Of a stretch of 16,341 bases of DNA, positions 1 through 7,462 are shown one piece after another (the stretch's first letter is position 1; each line of letters opens with the position of its first letter). The notes under the pieces are model-generated. The model was not told the origin of the DNA. It worked only from the letters and a program-made list of their open reading frames with translations, and did no database searches. This DNA is from Candidatus Latescibacterota bacterium (GTDB lineage: Bacteria > Latescibacterota > UBA2968 > UBA8231): NCBI GenBank assembly GCA_022825185.1, contig JAJDYK010000017.1, positions 1-16,341 on the forward strand, written 5' to 3'. The translations under genes were made by a program, and so were the position numbers.

Positions 1-2
1 AT

Positions 3-1562
3 CCCCAAGTACAGCGCATCGTTTTGCACTCGCTGGAGCGAATGGCGGCCGGCGGAATCTACGACCAAATCGGCGGCGGCTTTCACCGCTACGCCACAGA
101 CGCCGAATGGCGCGTGCCGCACTTCGAGAAGATGCTCTACAACCAAGCGCATCTGTCGCGACTGTACCTGCGCGCGTACGAACTGACGGGAGACGACCGG
201 TGGCGGTGGGTGGCAGAGGATGTTTTTCGCTTTGTCGCGCGGGAGATGACCGGGCCGGAAGGGGCTTTTTACTCGGCACTGGACGCCGAGACTGAGGCCG
301 AAGAGGGCAAGTACTACCTGTGGATTTCGGAGGATCTAGAAAGCGTGTTGGGTCGCGAAGCAGAATTGTTTTGGAGCGTCTATGGGTTGGCTCCCATGCC
401 CGAGGGCGAGGGGGGCGTCCTCTACGTGAAAACGTCGCTTGCCGAGACCGAGTTGCGAGCGCAAATGGCACCCGTGCGGCAGCGCGTCCTTGCGGCGCGG
501 ACCGAGCGGCTCTATCCCCTCCTCGACGACAAGGTGCTAGCCGCTTGGAACGGGATGATGATCGAGGCGTACGCACGGGGTTTTGCAGTCTTGGGCGATC
601 CCGCATATCGCCGTGCAGCCGAGCGAGCGGCCGATTTCGCTCTGCAACACCTGCGGCGCGAGGACGGGGGGTTGTGGCGGGTCCATCGGCTGGGGGTTTC
701 TCGGCAGACGGCGTACTTAGACGACTATGCGTTTTTGGCGCGCGGGCTGACGACATTGTACCGGGCGACCGGCGAGGCGCGGTGGTTGCAGGCCGCGCGC
801 GAGCTGAGTGCCGAGATGGTGGCGCGGTTTTGGGACCAAGAGGTCGGGGGATTTTTCTTTACTGAAGCTGGAAACGCGCTCATCGTGCGCAGCAAATTCG
901 CCCAAGACTCGGCCCTGCCTGCGGGCAATGCGGTGGCAGCCCACGCGCTGCTAGACTTAGCTGAGCTGACGGGCCAAGCGCACGGCTCGGCTGAGCTAGC
1001 CGAAGCCTATCGTAGCCGGGCGGCGCAAATCCTATCCGCTTTTAGCGGGGCCATGCGGGCACAGCCCTCGGCCTCAGTGCATTTGGCAGCCGCGGCCGAG
1101 CGCCATCTGCAAGCGTCGCTGTCCGCAGCCGCATTAGCGGACACGCAAGCGGATTCACTAGTCTCCATGCGGGTCGAACTACCCGCTCAGCCGCCCGTGG
1201 CGGGCGAGGTTTTTGCCGTGGCAGTGCATCTGGACATCCGCCCGGGCTGGCATATCAACGCCAACCCGCCTTCGGGCGATTTGCTCATTCCCACCTCGCT
1301 GACGCTCAATGCGGACTGGCCGCTGGACTTTGCTCGCGTGCGCTATCCCGCAGGCCGCTCGCAGGCCTTTCCGGCCCTAGCAGAAACGCTCTCGGTGTAC
1401 GAGGATCAGGTTGCGCTGTGGGCGGATTTTTCGCTGCCCTTAACAGCGGCTGGGACGGCGGGCCATTTGCGCTTCTTGGTCCAGTATCAAGCCTGTGACG
1501 AGGTTCGTTGCCTCCCACCGACGGAATTGACCCAGAGCGTGCTGATGGCCGTCGCACCATGA
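3..1562 (+). CDS. DUF255/YyaL-type thioredoxin-domain protein, 5'-truncated, with C-terminal DsbD-N-like domain
   Basis: The gene enters from the left edge; codons read in frame from base 3, and the TTG at 24 is internal, not a start. The visible 519 codons lack the N-terminal thioredoxin-like DUF255 domain but show the helical (alpha/alpha barrel, AGE-like) part of the YyaL/SPATA20 family: GGIYDQIGGGFHRYATD, then VPHFEKMLYNQ, later DDKVLAAWNGMMIEAYARG and TAYLDDYAFLARG. From about base 1155 to the stop the protein changes character: a beta-rich domain with RPGWHINANPPSGD and YQACDEVRCLPP, which is the signature of the N-terminal domain of DsbD (thiol:disulfide interchange). The cysteine pair of that domain is encoded at 1494-1511. 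Members of the YyaL family have no well-settled biochemical role; the DsbD-like tail suggests thiol redox or protein folding. The stop overlaps the next start (ATGA). Family call is firm; the function is inferred. Confidence 0.88.
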   Translation, partial: PQVQRIVLHSLERMAAGGIYDQIGGGFHRYATDAEWRVPHFEKMLYNQAHLSRLYLRAYELTGDDRWRWVAEDVFRFVAREMTGPEGAFYSALDAETEAEEGKYYLWISEDLESVLGREAELFWSVYGLAPMPEGEGGVLYVKTSLAETELRAQMAPVRQRVLAARTERLYPLLDDKVLAAWNGMMIEAYARGFAVLGDPAYRRAAERAADFALQHLRREDGGLWRVHRLGVSRQTAYLDDYAFLARGLTTLYRATGEARWLQAARELSAEMVARFWDQEVGGFFFTEAGNALIVRSKFAQDSALPAGNAVAAHALLDLAELTGQAHGSAELAEAYRSRAAQILSAFSGAMRAQPSASVHLAAAAERHLQASLSAAALADTQADSLVSMRVELPAQPPVAGEVFAVAVHLDIRPGWHINANPPSGDLLIPTSLTLNADWPLDFARVRYPAGRSQAFPALAETLSVYEDQVALWADFSLPLTAAGTAGHLRFLVQYQACDEVRCLPPTELTQSVLMAVAP

Positions 1563-3610
1563 TCCAACGCGCAGACATCATCGGCTGCGGGGTGAGCGAG
1601 CCAGAGGCCGCCAAGCTCCTCGCCCAAATCAAAGCCCTCTCCGGCTCGCCGGAAGCTCGCTGGCGGGAGGCAGCTCGCTACATTCTGAGGCCGGATCATC
1701 CCTTTGCACTGCACCAGTTGCTCTATCGGGCAATCTACGGCAGCGCGGGCGGTCCGGTGTTTTTTCCCGAACCAGCAGACATTGAGCACGCGCATATGAC
1801 GGCGCTGCGGCGCGAGCTGGGTCTGGATTCGCACGCCGCGCTCTTTGCGTGGTCGGTTGCAGAACGGGAGGCGTTTTGGGAGCGGACGGTCACCCGCTTG
1901 GGAATCCGCTTCCGCAAGCCGTACGCGCAGCTTCTCGATCTGTCCCAAGGCGTCGAAGCACCCCAGTGGTTTGTCGGGGCCGAGATGAATATCGCCGAGA
2001 GTTGCTTCCAGGCTCCTGCCGATCAAACGGCCATTGTCTTCCAGCGCGAGGGTAGCCAGCTTGAGCGGATGAGTTTCGGCGAATTAGAAGCTCTGTGCGA
2101 CCGGGTCGCCGGCGGTTTGCGTGCATTGGGATTTGGCCCCGGCGACCGGATTGCCGTGGCCATGCCGATGACGGCCGAGTCGGTAGCGATCTATCTGGGG
2201 ATTATCAAGGCCGGTTGCGCAGTGGTGGCCATTGCCGACAGTTTCGCCGCTCCCCAGATCGCCGCTCGGCTGCGGATCGGGGAAGCCAAGGCCGTTTTTA
2301 CGCAGGACGTGATTTTGCGCGGCGGGCGCGAGTTGCCGCTGTACCCGCGCTTGGTCGCCGCAGAGGCCCCGTTGGCGATTGTATTGCCGGGGCGCGTGGA
2401 AGGGTTGACAGAGGCACTTCGCCCCGGAGATCTGCACTGGGACGAATTCTTACAAGCCGACGCTATATCGGCGGCCGTGGTCTGCGACCCCGACGCGACG
2501 ACCAATGTCCTGTTTTCATCGGGAACCACCGGCGATCCCAAGGCCCTGCCCTGGACCCATGTCAACCCGATCAAGTGCGGCGCAGACGCGCATTATCACC
2601 AAGATGTCCACCCAGGCGACGTGGTCGCTTGGCCGACCAATTTGGGCTGGATGATGGGGCCGTGGCTGATCTACGCCGCCTTTTTGAATCGGGCGACCAT
2701 GGCGCTCTACTATGGCAAGGCGACGGAGCGGGGCTTTGGGGAGTTTGTGCAGGCGGCTGGCATTACCATGCTCGGCGTCATTCCGAGCATGGTGCGCACT
2801 TGGCGCAGCACAGGCTGCATGGAGGGAATCGACTTTTCGGCGATTCGAGCTTTCAGTACCACCGGCGAGTGCTCCAATCCCGAGGATATGCACTATCTGA
2901 TGGCGCTGGCGGGGTATCGGCCCATCCTCGAATACTGCGGCGGCACCGAGCTGGCAGGCGGCTATTTGCTCAGTACGCTAGTCGAGCCGGTCGCACCCGC
3001 GACCTTTAATTCGGCAGCGCTGGGAACGGATTTGGCGATTTTGGACGAAGACGGACAGGAGTGTGAAAGCGGTGAGGTCTTTCTCGTGCCGCCAGCCATT
3101 GGCATGTCAACTCGGGTGCTCAACCGAGACCACCACGAGGTGTATTACGCGGGCGTGCCCAAGCGGGGTGGGGTACCACTGCGCCGCCACGGCGACCAGG
3201 TCGAACGACTAGCCCCGGACATCTACCGAGTCCACGGTCGAGCCGACGACGTGATGAACCTAGGCGGAATTATGGTCAGTTCCGCAGAGATCGAGCGAGC
3301 CTTGAATACAATGCCGGGCGTGGTCGAGACCGCGGCGATTGCAGTGCCGCCGCCGGGGGGTGGGCCGAGTCTGTTGGTGATCTTCGCGGTGCTGGAGGAA
3401 GCTGGCGACCACTTGCAAGCCTGTCCTGAGCGAAGTCAAAGGGACGCGATGCAGCAGACGATCCGCCGGGAACTCAATCCGCTGTTCAAGATTCACGAGA
3501 TAGTAGTGGTGGAATCGCTGCCGCGGACCGCGTCGAACAAGGTGATGCGGCGGGTTTTGCGGGAGCGGTATAGCAGGGAACCGCGCGAACATCAACGCGC
3601 AGGCTCGTAA
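1559..3610 (+). CDS. AMP-forming acyl-CoA synthetase, plant AAE17/18-like
   Basis: Adenylate-forming enzyme (ANL superfamily) that activates a carboxylic acid with ATP and joins it to CoA. I start it at ATG 1559, which overlaps the upstream stop as ATGA; the in-frame start at 1508 would lie inside the upstream gene. This gives 683 residues, the size of acetyl-CoA/acetoacetyl-CoA synthetases with a long N-terminal extension. Seen: P-loop LFSSGTTGDPKALPWTH (residues 318-334), WPTNLGWMMGP (358-368), CMEGIDF and STTGECSNPEDM, GGTELAGGY (461-469), hinge/A8 region HGRADDVMNLGGIMVSSAEIE (559-579; RADD, GG and SSAEIE are key), and the catalytic lysine K661 in PRTASNKVMRR. The region from the P-loop to GGTELAGGY resembles plant peroxisomal acyl-activating enzymes 17 and 18 more than ordinary Acs, from memory. 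The substrate cannot be read from sequence. A short palindromic-repeat-like segment is embedded near residues 619-629. Confidence 0.9.
   Translation: MIQRADIIGCGVSEPEAAKLLAQIKALSGSPEARWREAARYILRPDHPFALHQLLYRAIYGSAGGPVFFPEPADIEHAHMTALRRELGLDSHAALFAWSVAEREAFWERTVTRLGIRFRKPYAQLLDLSQGVEAPQWFVGAEMNIAESCFQAPADQTAIVFQREGSQLERMSFGELEALCDRVAGGLRALGFGPGDRIAVAMPMTAESVAIYLGIIKAGCAVVAIADSFAAPQIAARLRIGEAKAVFTQDVILRGGRELPLYPRLVAAEAPLAIVLPGRVEGLTEALRPGDLHWDEFLQADAISAAVVCDPDATTNVLFSSGTTGDPKALPWTHVNPIKCGADAHYHQDVHPGDVVAWPTNLGWMMGPWLIYAAFLNRATMALYYGKATERGFGEFVQAAGITMLGVIPSMVRTWRSTGCMEGIDFSAIRAFSTTGECSNPEDMHYLMALAGYRPILEYCGGTELAGGYLLSTLVEPVAPATFNSAALGTDLAILDEDGQECESGEVFLVPPAIGMSTRVLNRDHHEVYYAGVPKRGGVPLRRHGDQVERLAPDIYRVHGRADDVMNLGGIMVSSAEIERALNTMPGVVETAAIAVPPPGGGPSLLVIFAVLEEAGDHLQACPERSQRDAMQQTIRRELNPLFKIHEIVVVESLPRTASNKVMRRVLRERYSREPREHQRAGS
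3420..3445. repeat. Short REP-like palindromic sequence inside the acyl-CoA synthetase gene
   Basis: The bases CCTGTCCTGAGCGAAGTCAA, continuing AGGGAC, form an imperfect hairpin: outer GTCC/GGAC and inner TGA/TCA around a GCGAAG loop. From memory this matches a small palindrome (CCTGAGCGAAGTCGAAGG type) scattered in many uncultured bacterial genomes. Here it is read through in frame as roughly ACPERSQRD, in a loop of the C-terminal domain between a beta strand (LLVIFAVLEE) and a helix (QQTIRRELNP). I saw no second copy in the window, so its repeat nature is not proved here. Confidence 0.45.
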
Positions 3611-3633
3611 GAACCGAGCGAAAGGAGCATCCG

Positions 3634-5082
3634 ATGCGATATGGCTATCTGTCTGCCTTGCTGCTGCTAGTGGCGATCTATCCGGCCGAAGCTGGCCGCT
3701 ACGACGATCCGAGCTTTCTCACCAGCCACCTCGTCTCCGGTGGAGTGCCCAAAGACGGCATTCCGGCCCTAACCAACCCCACCTTCGTGGCACCGAACGA
3801 AGTAAACTACGTACAGGAAAACGACGTGGTCATGGGAATCGTCATCAACGGCGAACCACGAGCGTACCCGCACAACATTGGCTGGTGGAACGAGGTCATC
3901 AACGACCGCGTCGGCGATCAGTCGGTCGTAGTGTCCCTGTGTCCGCTTACGGGCACCGGTCAAGTCTTCAATGCCACCGATGGCGATGGCTCGCAAATCG
4001 AGTTTGGGGTCTCCGGTCTGCTGATCAACAGCAACTTGGTCATGTACGACCGGCGCGACGACGAAACGCTCTACCCGCAGATGATTTACACGGCCATCAA
4101 CGGTCCCCAAGTCGGCGACCGCCTAGAGCTAATGCCCGTGGTAGAGACGACTTGGGCGCTGTGGCAGCGGATGTACCCAGGCACCACCGTGGTCCAAGCC
4201 ACCACTGGCTGGGAGTACTACAACTCGCGACCAGCTTACAACGAAAATCAATATACTTTCTATCCTTACGGCGATTATCGCACCAGCCACGAGTACCTGA
4301 TCTTCCCACCCACGACCAACGGCGGCGCATTCGACCATCGCTTTGAGACCAAGGACCTAGTGCTGGGATTGTGCCGCAACGACCAGACCAAAGCCTTTCC
4401 CTTCGCGCTGATGCCCGACGGGGCGGTGATCAACGATCTCGTCGGCAACGACCCCGTAGTCGTCCTATTTGACTACGCATCGCGCACGGCCTTGGCCTAT
4501 TTCAGCCAACTCGACGACACGCCGTTGAGCTTTTACGGCGTGGAGTCCGAGGGGCCGTTGCCAGTAGAATTCATGGATGCGGAAACGGGTTCGCGCTGGA
4601 ACATGCTCGGCGAAGCTGTCGCCGGGCCGCTCGCGGGGCGGCGGTTGGCGCAAGTCCCGGCTTACAATGCCATGTGGTTTGCCTGGATCGCCTACTGGCC
4701 CGATACTGAGGTCTGGCAGCCGGGCGAGGGAATTCTCAGCCAAGAGGATATCGAGCAGATAGAGCAAACCGCAACGGTCGTCGAAGCCTCAGACGCCGCG
4801 CCTGCGGGCTTTGCCTTGCGGCAAAATTTCCCCAACCCGTTCAACGCGCAGACGCTGATCCAGTACGAACTTCCAGCAGCCGGACCAGTGCGGCTCAGCG
4901 TGTTCAACGCGGCTGGGCAGCGAGTGCGCTTGCTGGTAGAAGAACACCAAACGACCGGGCTATACTTGCAACCGTGGGACGGGCGCGACGACGCCGGGCA
5001 GCAAGTGGCCAGCGGCGCGTATCTGTACCGATTGGAAGCATCGGGATTTGTCCAAGCGCGGATGATGATGTTGGTGCGCTGA
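3634..5082 (+). CDS. Secreted DUF3179 protein with C-terminal FlgD/T9SS-like sorting domain
   Basis: A 482-residue protein whose start is fixed by AAAGGAG six bases before ATG 3634. Residues 1-20 are a signal peptide (MRYGYLSALLLLVAIYPAEA, probable cleavage after AEA). Residues about 40-360 are a DUF3179 domain: INGEPRAYPHNIGWWNEVIND, SLCPLTGTGQVF with C103, FGVSGLLINSNLVMYDRRD (125-142) and a TTWALWQRMYPGTTV segment are family hallmarks. The biochemical role of DUF3179 is unknown. Residues about 393-482 form a beta-sandwich tail: NFPNPFNAQTLIQYELP, then LSVFNAAGQRVRLLV, WDGRDDAGQQVASGAYLYRL and a final basic MMMLVR. This tail is the type used for outer-membrane or cell-surface sorting in FCB-group bacteria, so the protein is probably surface-bound or exported. 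It lies 23 bases after the acyl-CoA synthetase and 24 bases before the flavo-Fe-S gene, so it is co-transcribed with both. Confidence 0.88.
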   Translation: MRYGYLSALLLLVAIYPAEAGRYDDPSFLTSHLVSGGVPKDGIPALTNPTFVAPNEVNYVQENDVVMGIVINGEPRAYPHNIGWWNEVINDRVGDQSVVVSLCPLTGTGQVFNATDGDGSQIEFGVSGLLINSNLVMYDRRDDETLYPQMIYTAINGPQVGDRLELMPVVETTWALWQRMYPGTTVVQATTGWEYYNSRPAYNENQYTFYPYGDYRTSHEYLIFPPTTNGGAFDHRFETKDLVLGLCRNDQTKAFPFALMPDGAVINDLVGNDPVVVLFDYASRTALAYFSQLDDTPLSFYGVESEGPLPVEFMDAETGSRWNMLGEAVAGPLAGRRLAQVPAYNAMWFAWIAYWPDTEVWQPGEGILSQEDIEQIEQTATVVEASDAAPAGFALRQNFPNPFNAQTLIQYELPAAGPVRLSVFNAAGQRVRLLVEEHQTTGLYLQPWDGRDDAGQQVASGAYLYRLEASGFVQARMMMLVR

Positions 5083-5106
5083 CGAACCAAACTTAGGGAG
5101 GAGACC

Positions 5107-7461
5107 ATGAGCAATTTTCTCAGTCGCTATCTAAACTGGTTGCACTTGCGGTGGCCAGCCGGCGTGGTGGAGAAGTTGCCGCGGGTGGATGAGCACGGGC
5201 AGAGCAATGTCTCCGGGCTGTACATCGTCGGCGACTTGACCGGAATTCCGCTGTTGAAGTTTTCAGCCGATACAGGCGCTCGGGCCGTACAGCACATCAC
5301 GGCCGACGAGGCATTTCAGCGCAGCAAGGGGCAAGAGGATGTCTTGGACTTGGCGATTATCGGCGCGGGCGTTTCCGGCATGTCCGCGGCCTTGGAGGCG
5401 CGGGAGGCCGGGCTGTCGTTTGTGCTTTTGGAGGCGACCGAGCCGTTTTCCACGCTGGTCAATTTCCCCAAGGGCAAGCCCATTTACACCTATCCCACCG
5501 AAATGGAGCCGGCCGGGCAGATCCGCTTTGGCGCCGAGGTCAAGGAGCCGCTGATCGAGGAGTTAAACGAGCAGACGCTCGCCCAAGGCATCGAGCCGAC
5601 CATAGCGCGAGTCGAGCAGGTAAAAAAGCGGGGCGACCTCTTTGAGTTGGAGATTCCGCGCCAAGAAAACATCAAGGCCCGCCGCGTGATCGTCGGAATT
5701 GGGCGCTCGGGCAACTTTCGCAAGTTAGGGGTGCCGGGCGAACAATTGGACAAGGTCTTCAACCGCTTGCACGATCCCGTTGACTTCTGCGACAAAGACG
5801 TGCTGGTCGTTGGCGGCGGCGACAGCGCCTTAGAGGCGGCCATTGCCATCGCCCAATGCGGCGGGCGAGTGACCGTCTCCTATCGCAAACTCGAATTTTC
5901 CCGTCCCAAGCCCGAAAACGTCGAAAAGCTGAACATGCTCGCGGCCGATCCAATGGCCGACGTGGCCGTGGACACCCCTTCTTCCGAGCGGGTGACGACC
6001 AGCAGCGGCGCCTTTATGGAAAAGGGCCGTCAAGCGGGATCGATCCGCCTGCTGATGGCCAGCCAAGTGCTGAACATCGAGGACGACGCGGTCGCGCTCA
6101 AAGACGCCGAAGGCCAGGAACTGAGCCTACCCAACGACGCAGTGTTTTCCATGATTGGACGCGAGGCCCCGCTCGATTTTTTTAGACGCAGCGGCGTGGA
6201 GATCAACGGCGAATGGAGCCCTAAGCGTTGGCTGTCCTTGGGGCTCATCCTACTGGCGGCAGTTTTCGTCTATCACTGGAAGACCGACGCGGGCATTCCG
6301 GTCAAGAAGTGGTTCGACCAAGCCGATCTCTTCCCCTTCAACCTAGCAGCACCACCGACAGCCCATACCCTGTGGGACACGGTGCAAGTGTCGATGACCC
6401 AGCCGAGTTTTTACTACTCGCTGGCCTATTGCCTGTGCGTCGTCCTCTTCGGCTTGCAGCGCATCAAGCGACGGCGCACGCCGTACATCAAGGTGCAGAC
6501 GCTGACGCTGATGGCGGTCCAGTGCATTCCGCTTTTTCTGCTGCCCTATCTGTTCTTGCCCTGGGCCGGCTACAATGGCTGGTTCGACGAGGGTGCTTGG
6601 CTCAAGCCGATGGCCGATGGCCTGTTTCCCGAGTCGCAATGGGCCGAGCACGGGCGCGAATACTGGCGATCTCTAGGGCTTATTCTCGCTTGGCCGCTGT
6701 TCTTTTGGAACGTCTTCACCAGCGAGCCGCTGTGGTGGTGGCTGGCCATTAGCCTCGTGCAGACCTTCGTCATCATCCCGCTGATCATCTTTTTCTGGGG
6801 CAAAGGGGCCTACTGCGGCTGGATCTGCTCGTGCGGCGCACTGGCCGAAACTATGGGCGATAATCACCGGCACAAGATGCCGCACGGCATGGTGTGGAAC
6901 AAGGTGAACATCGTGGGGCAGGTCGCGCTGCTATTGGCCAGCGTGCTGCTCATCTTGCGCCTAGTCGGCTGGGCTTTGCCGCACGATCACTGGATCAACG
7001 GGGCCTACATGGGGCTATTTATGGGCAAGGGCACCAACTGGGGCAACTTGCCCTTCCCGCTGACTTTTCTCAACTACGTGTGGTCGGTCGATCTGCTGCT
7101 GGCCGGCATCTTAGGCGTCGGGCTGTACTGGCATTTCAGCGGCCGGATGTGGTGCCGCTTCGCCTGCCCGTTGGCGGCCCTGATGCACGTGTACGCGCGC
7201 TTCAGCCGCTTCCGCATCCTCGCCGACAAGAAAAAGTGCATCTCCTGCAATGTCTGCACCTCAGTGTGCCACCAAGGCATCGACATTATGAACTTCGCCA
7301 ACAAGGGGCTACCTATGGCCGACCCGGAGTGCGTGCGCTGTAGCGCGTGCGTGCAGTCTTGCCCCACGGGTGTGCTGGAATTTGGTCAGGTAGATAAAAA
7401 CGACGAGGTGATAAAGACCGACGGGCTAGCCGCGTCGCCGGTGCGGATGCAGGAAAAGTAA
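5107..7461 (+). CDS. Permuted TrxR/YpdA-like flavoprotein fused to membrane 4Fe-4S ferredoxin module
   Basis: A 784-residue fusion, start set by a strong AGGGAGGAG three bases before ATG 5107. Residues 24-65 (SNVSGLYIVGDLTGIPLL, then GARAVQHI) look like the segment that normally ends a thioredoxin-reductase fold. Residues 80-110 hold the FAD-binding GAGVSGMSAALEAREAG. Residues 118-140 (NFPKGKPIYTYPTEM) recall YpdA. Residues 232-250 hold the NAD(P)H motif VVGGGDSALEAAIAIAQCGG, and DAVFSMIGREAP follows at 344-355. No redox CxxC is present in the flavin part. About five to seven membrane helices follow (from 375), with CGWICSCGALAE (570-581) and CRFACPLAAL (683-692) as in NapH/NosR/CcoG proteins. 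Two 4Fe-4S clusters end the protein: C711, C714, C717, C721 and C742, C745, C748, C752. It likely passes electrons from NAD(P)H through FAD to iron-sulfur clusters at the membrane; the acceptor is unknown. Confidence 0.88.
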   Translation: MSNFLSRYLNWLHLRWPAGVVEKLPRVDEHGQSNVSGLYIVGDLTGIPLLKFSADTGARAVQHITADEAFQRSKGQEDVLDLAIIGAGVSGMSAALEAREAGLSFVLLEATEPFSTLVNFPKGKPIYTYPTEMEPAGQIRFGAEVKEPLIEELNEQTLAQGIEPTIARVEQVKKRGDLFELEIPRQENIKARRVIVGIGRSGNFRKLGVPGEQLDKVFNRLHDPVDFCDKDVLVVGGGDSALEAAIAIAQCGGRVTVSYRKLEFSRPKPENVEKLNMLAADPMADVAVDTPSSERVTTSSGAFMEKGRQAGSIRLLMASQVLNIEDDAVALKDAEGQELSLPNDAVFSMIGREAPLDFFRRSGVEINGEWSPKRWLSLGLILLAAVFVYHWKTDAGIPVKKWFDQADLFPFNLAAPPTAHTLWDTVQVSMTQPSFYYSLAYCLCVVLFGLQRIKRRRTPYIKVQTLTLMAVQCIPLFLLPYLFLPWAGYNGWFDEGAWLKPMADGLFPESQWAEHGREYWRSLGLILAWPLFFWNVFTSEPLWWWLAISLVQTFVIIPLIIFFWGKGAYCGWICSCGALAETMGDNHRHKMPHGMVWNKVNIVGQVALLLASVLLILRLVGWALPHDHWINGAYMGLFMGKGTNWGNLPFPLTFLNYVWSVDLLLAGILGVGLYWHFSGRMWCRFACPLAALMHVYARFSRFRILADKKKCISCNVCTSVCHQGIDIMNFANKGLPMADPECVRCSACVQSCPTGVLEFGQVDKNDEVIKTDGLAASPVRMQEK

Positions 7462-7462
7462 A

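Noticed and set aside
320..865. Long overlapping plus- and minus-strand frames in coding regions, such as 320-865 and 2095-3009
   Set aside because: High-GC shadow frames inside recognised genes, with Arg/Gly/Ala-rich translations and no motifs.
1508..1558. Upstream start for the acyl-CoA synthetase
   Set aside because: It lies inside the preceding gene; ATG 1559 makes a standard ATGA overlap.
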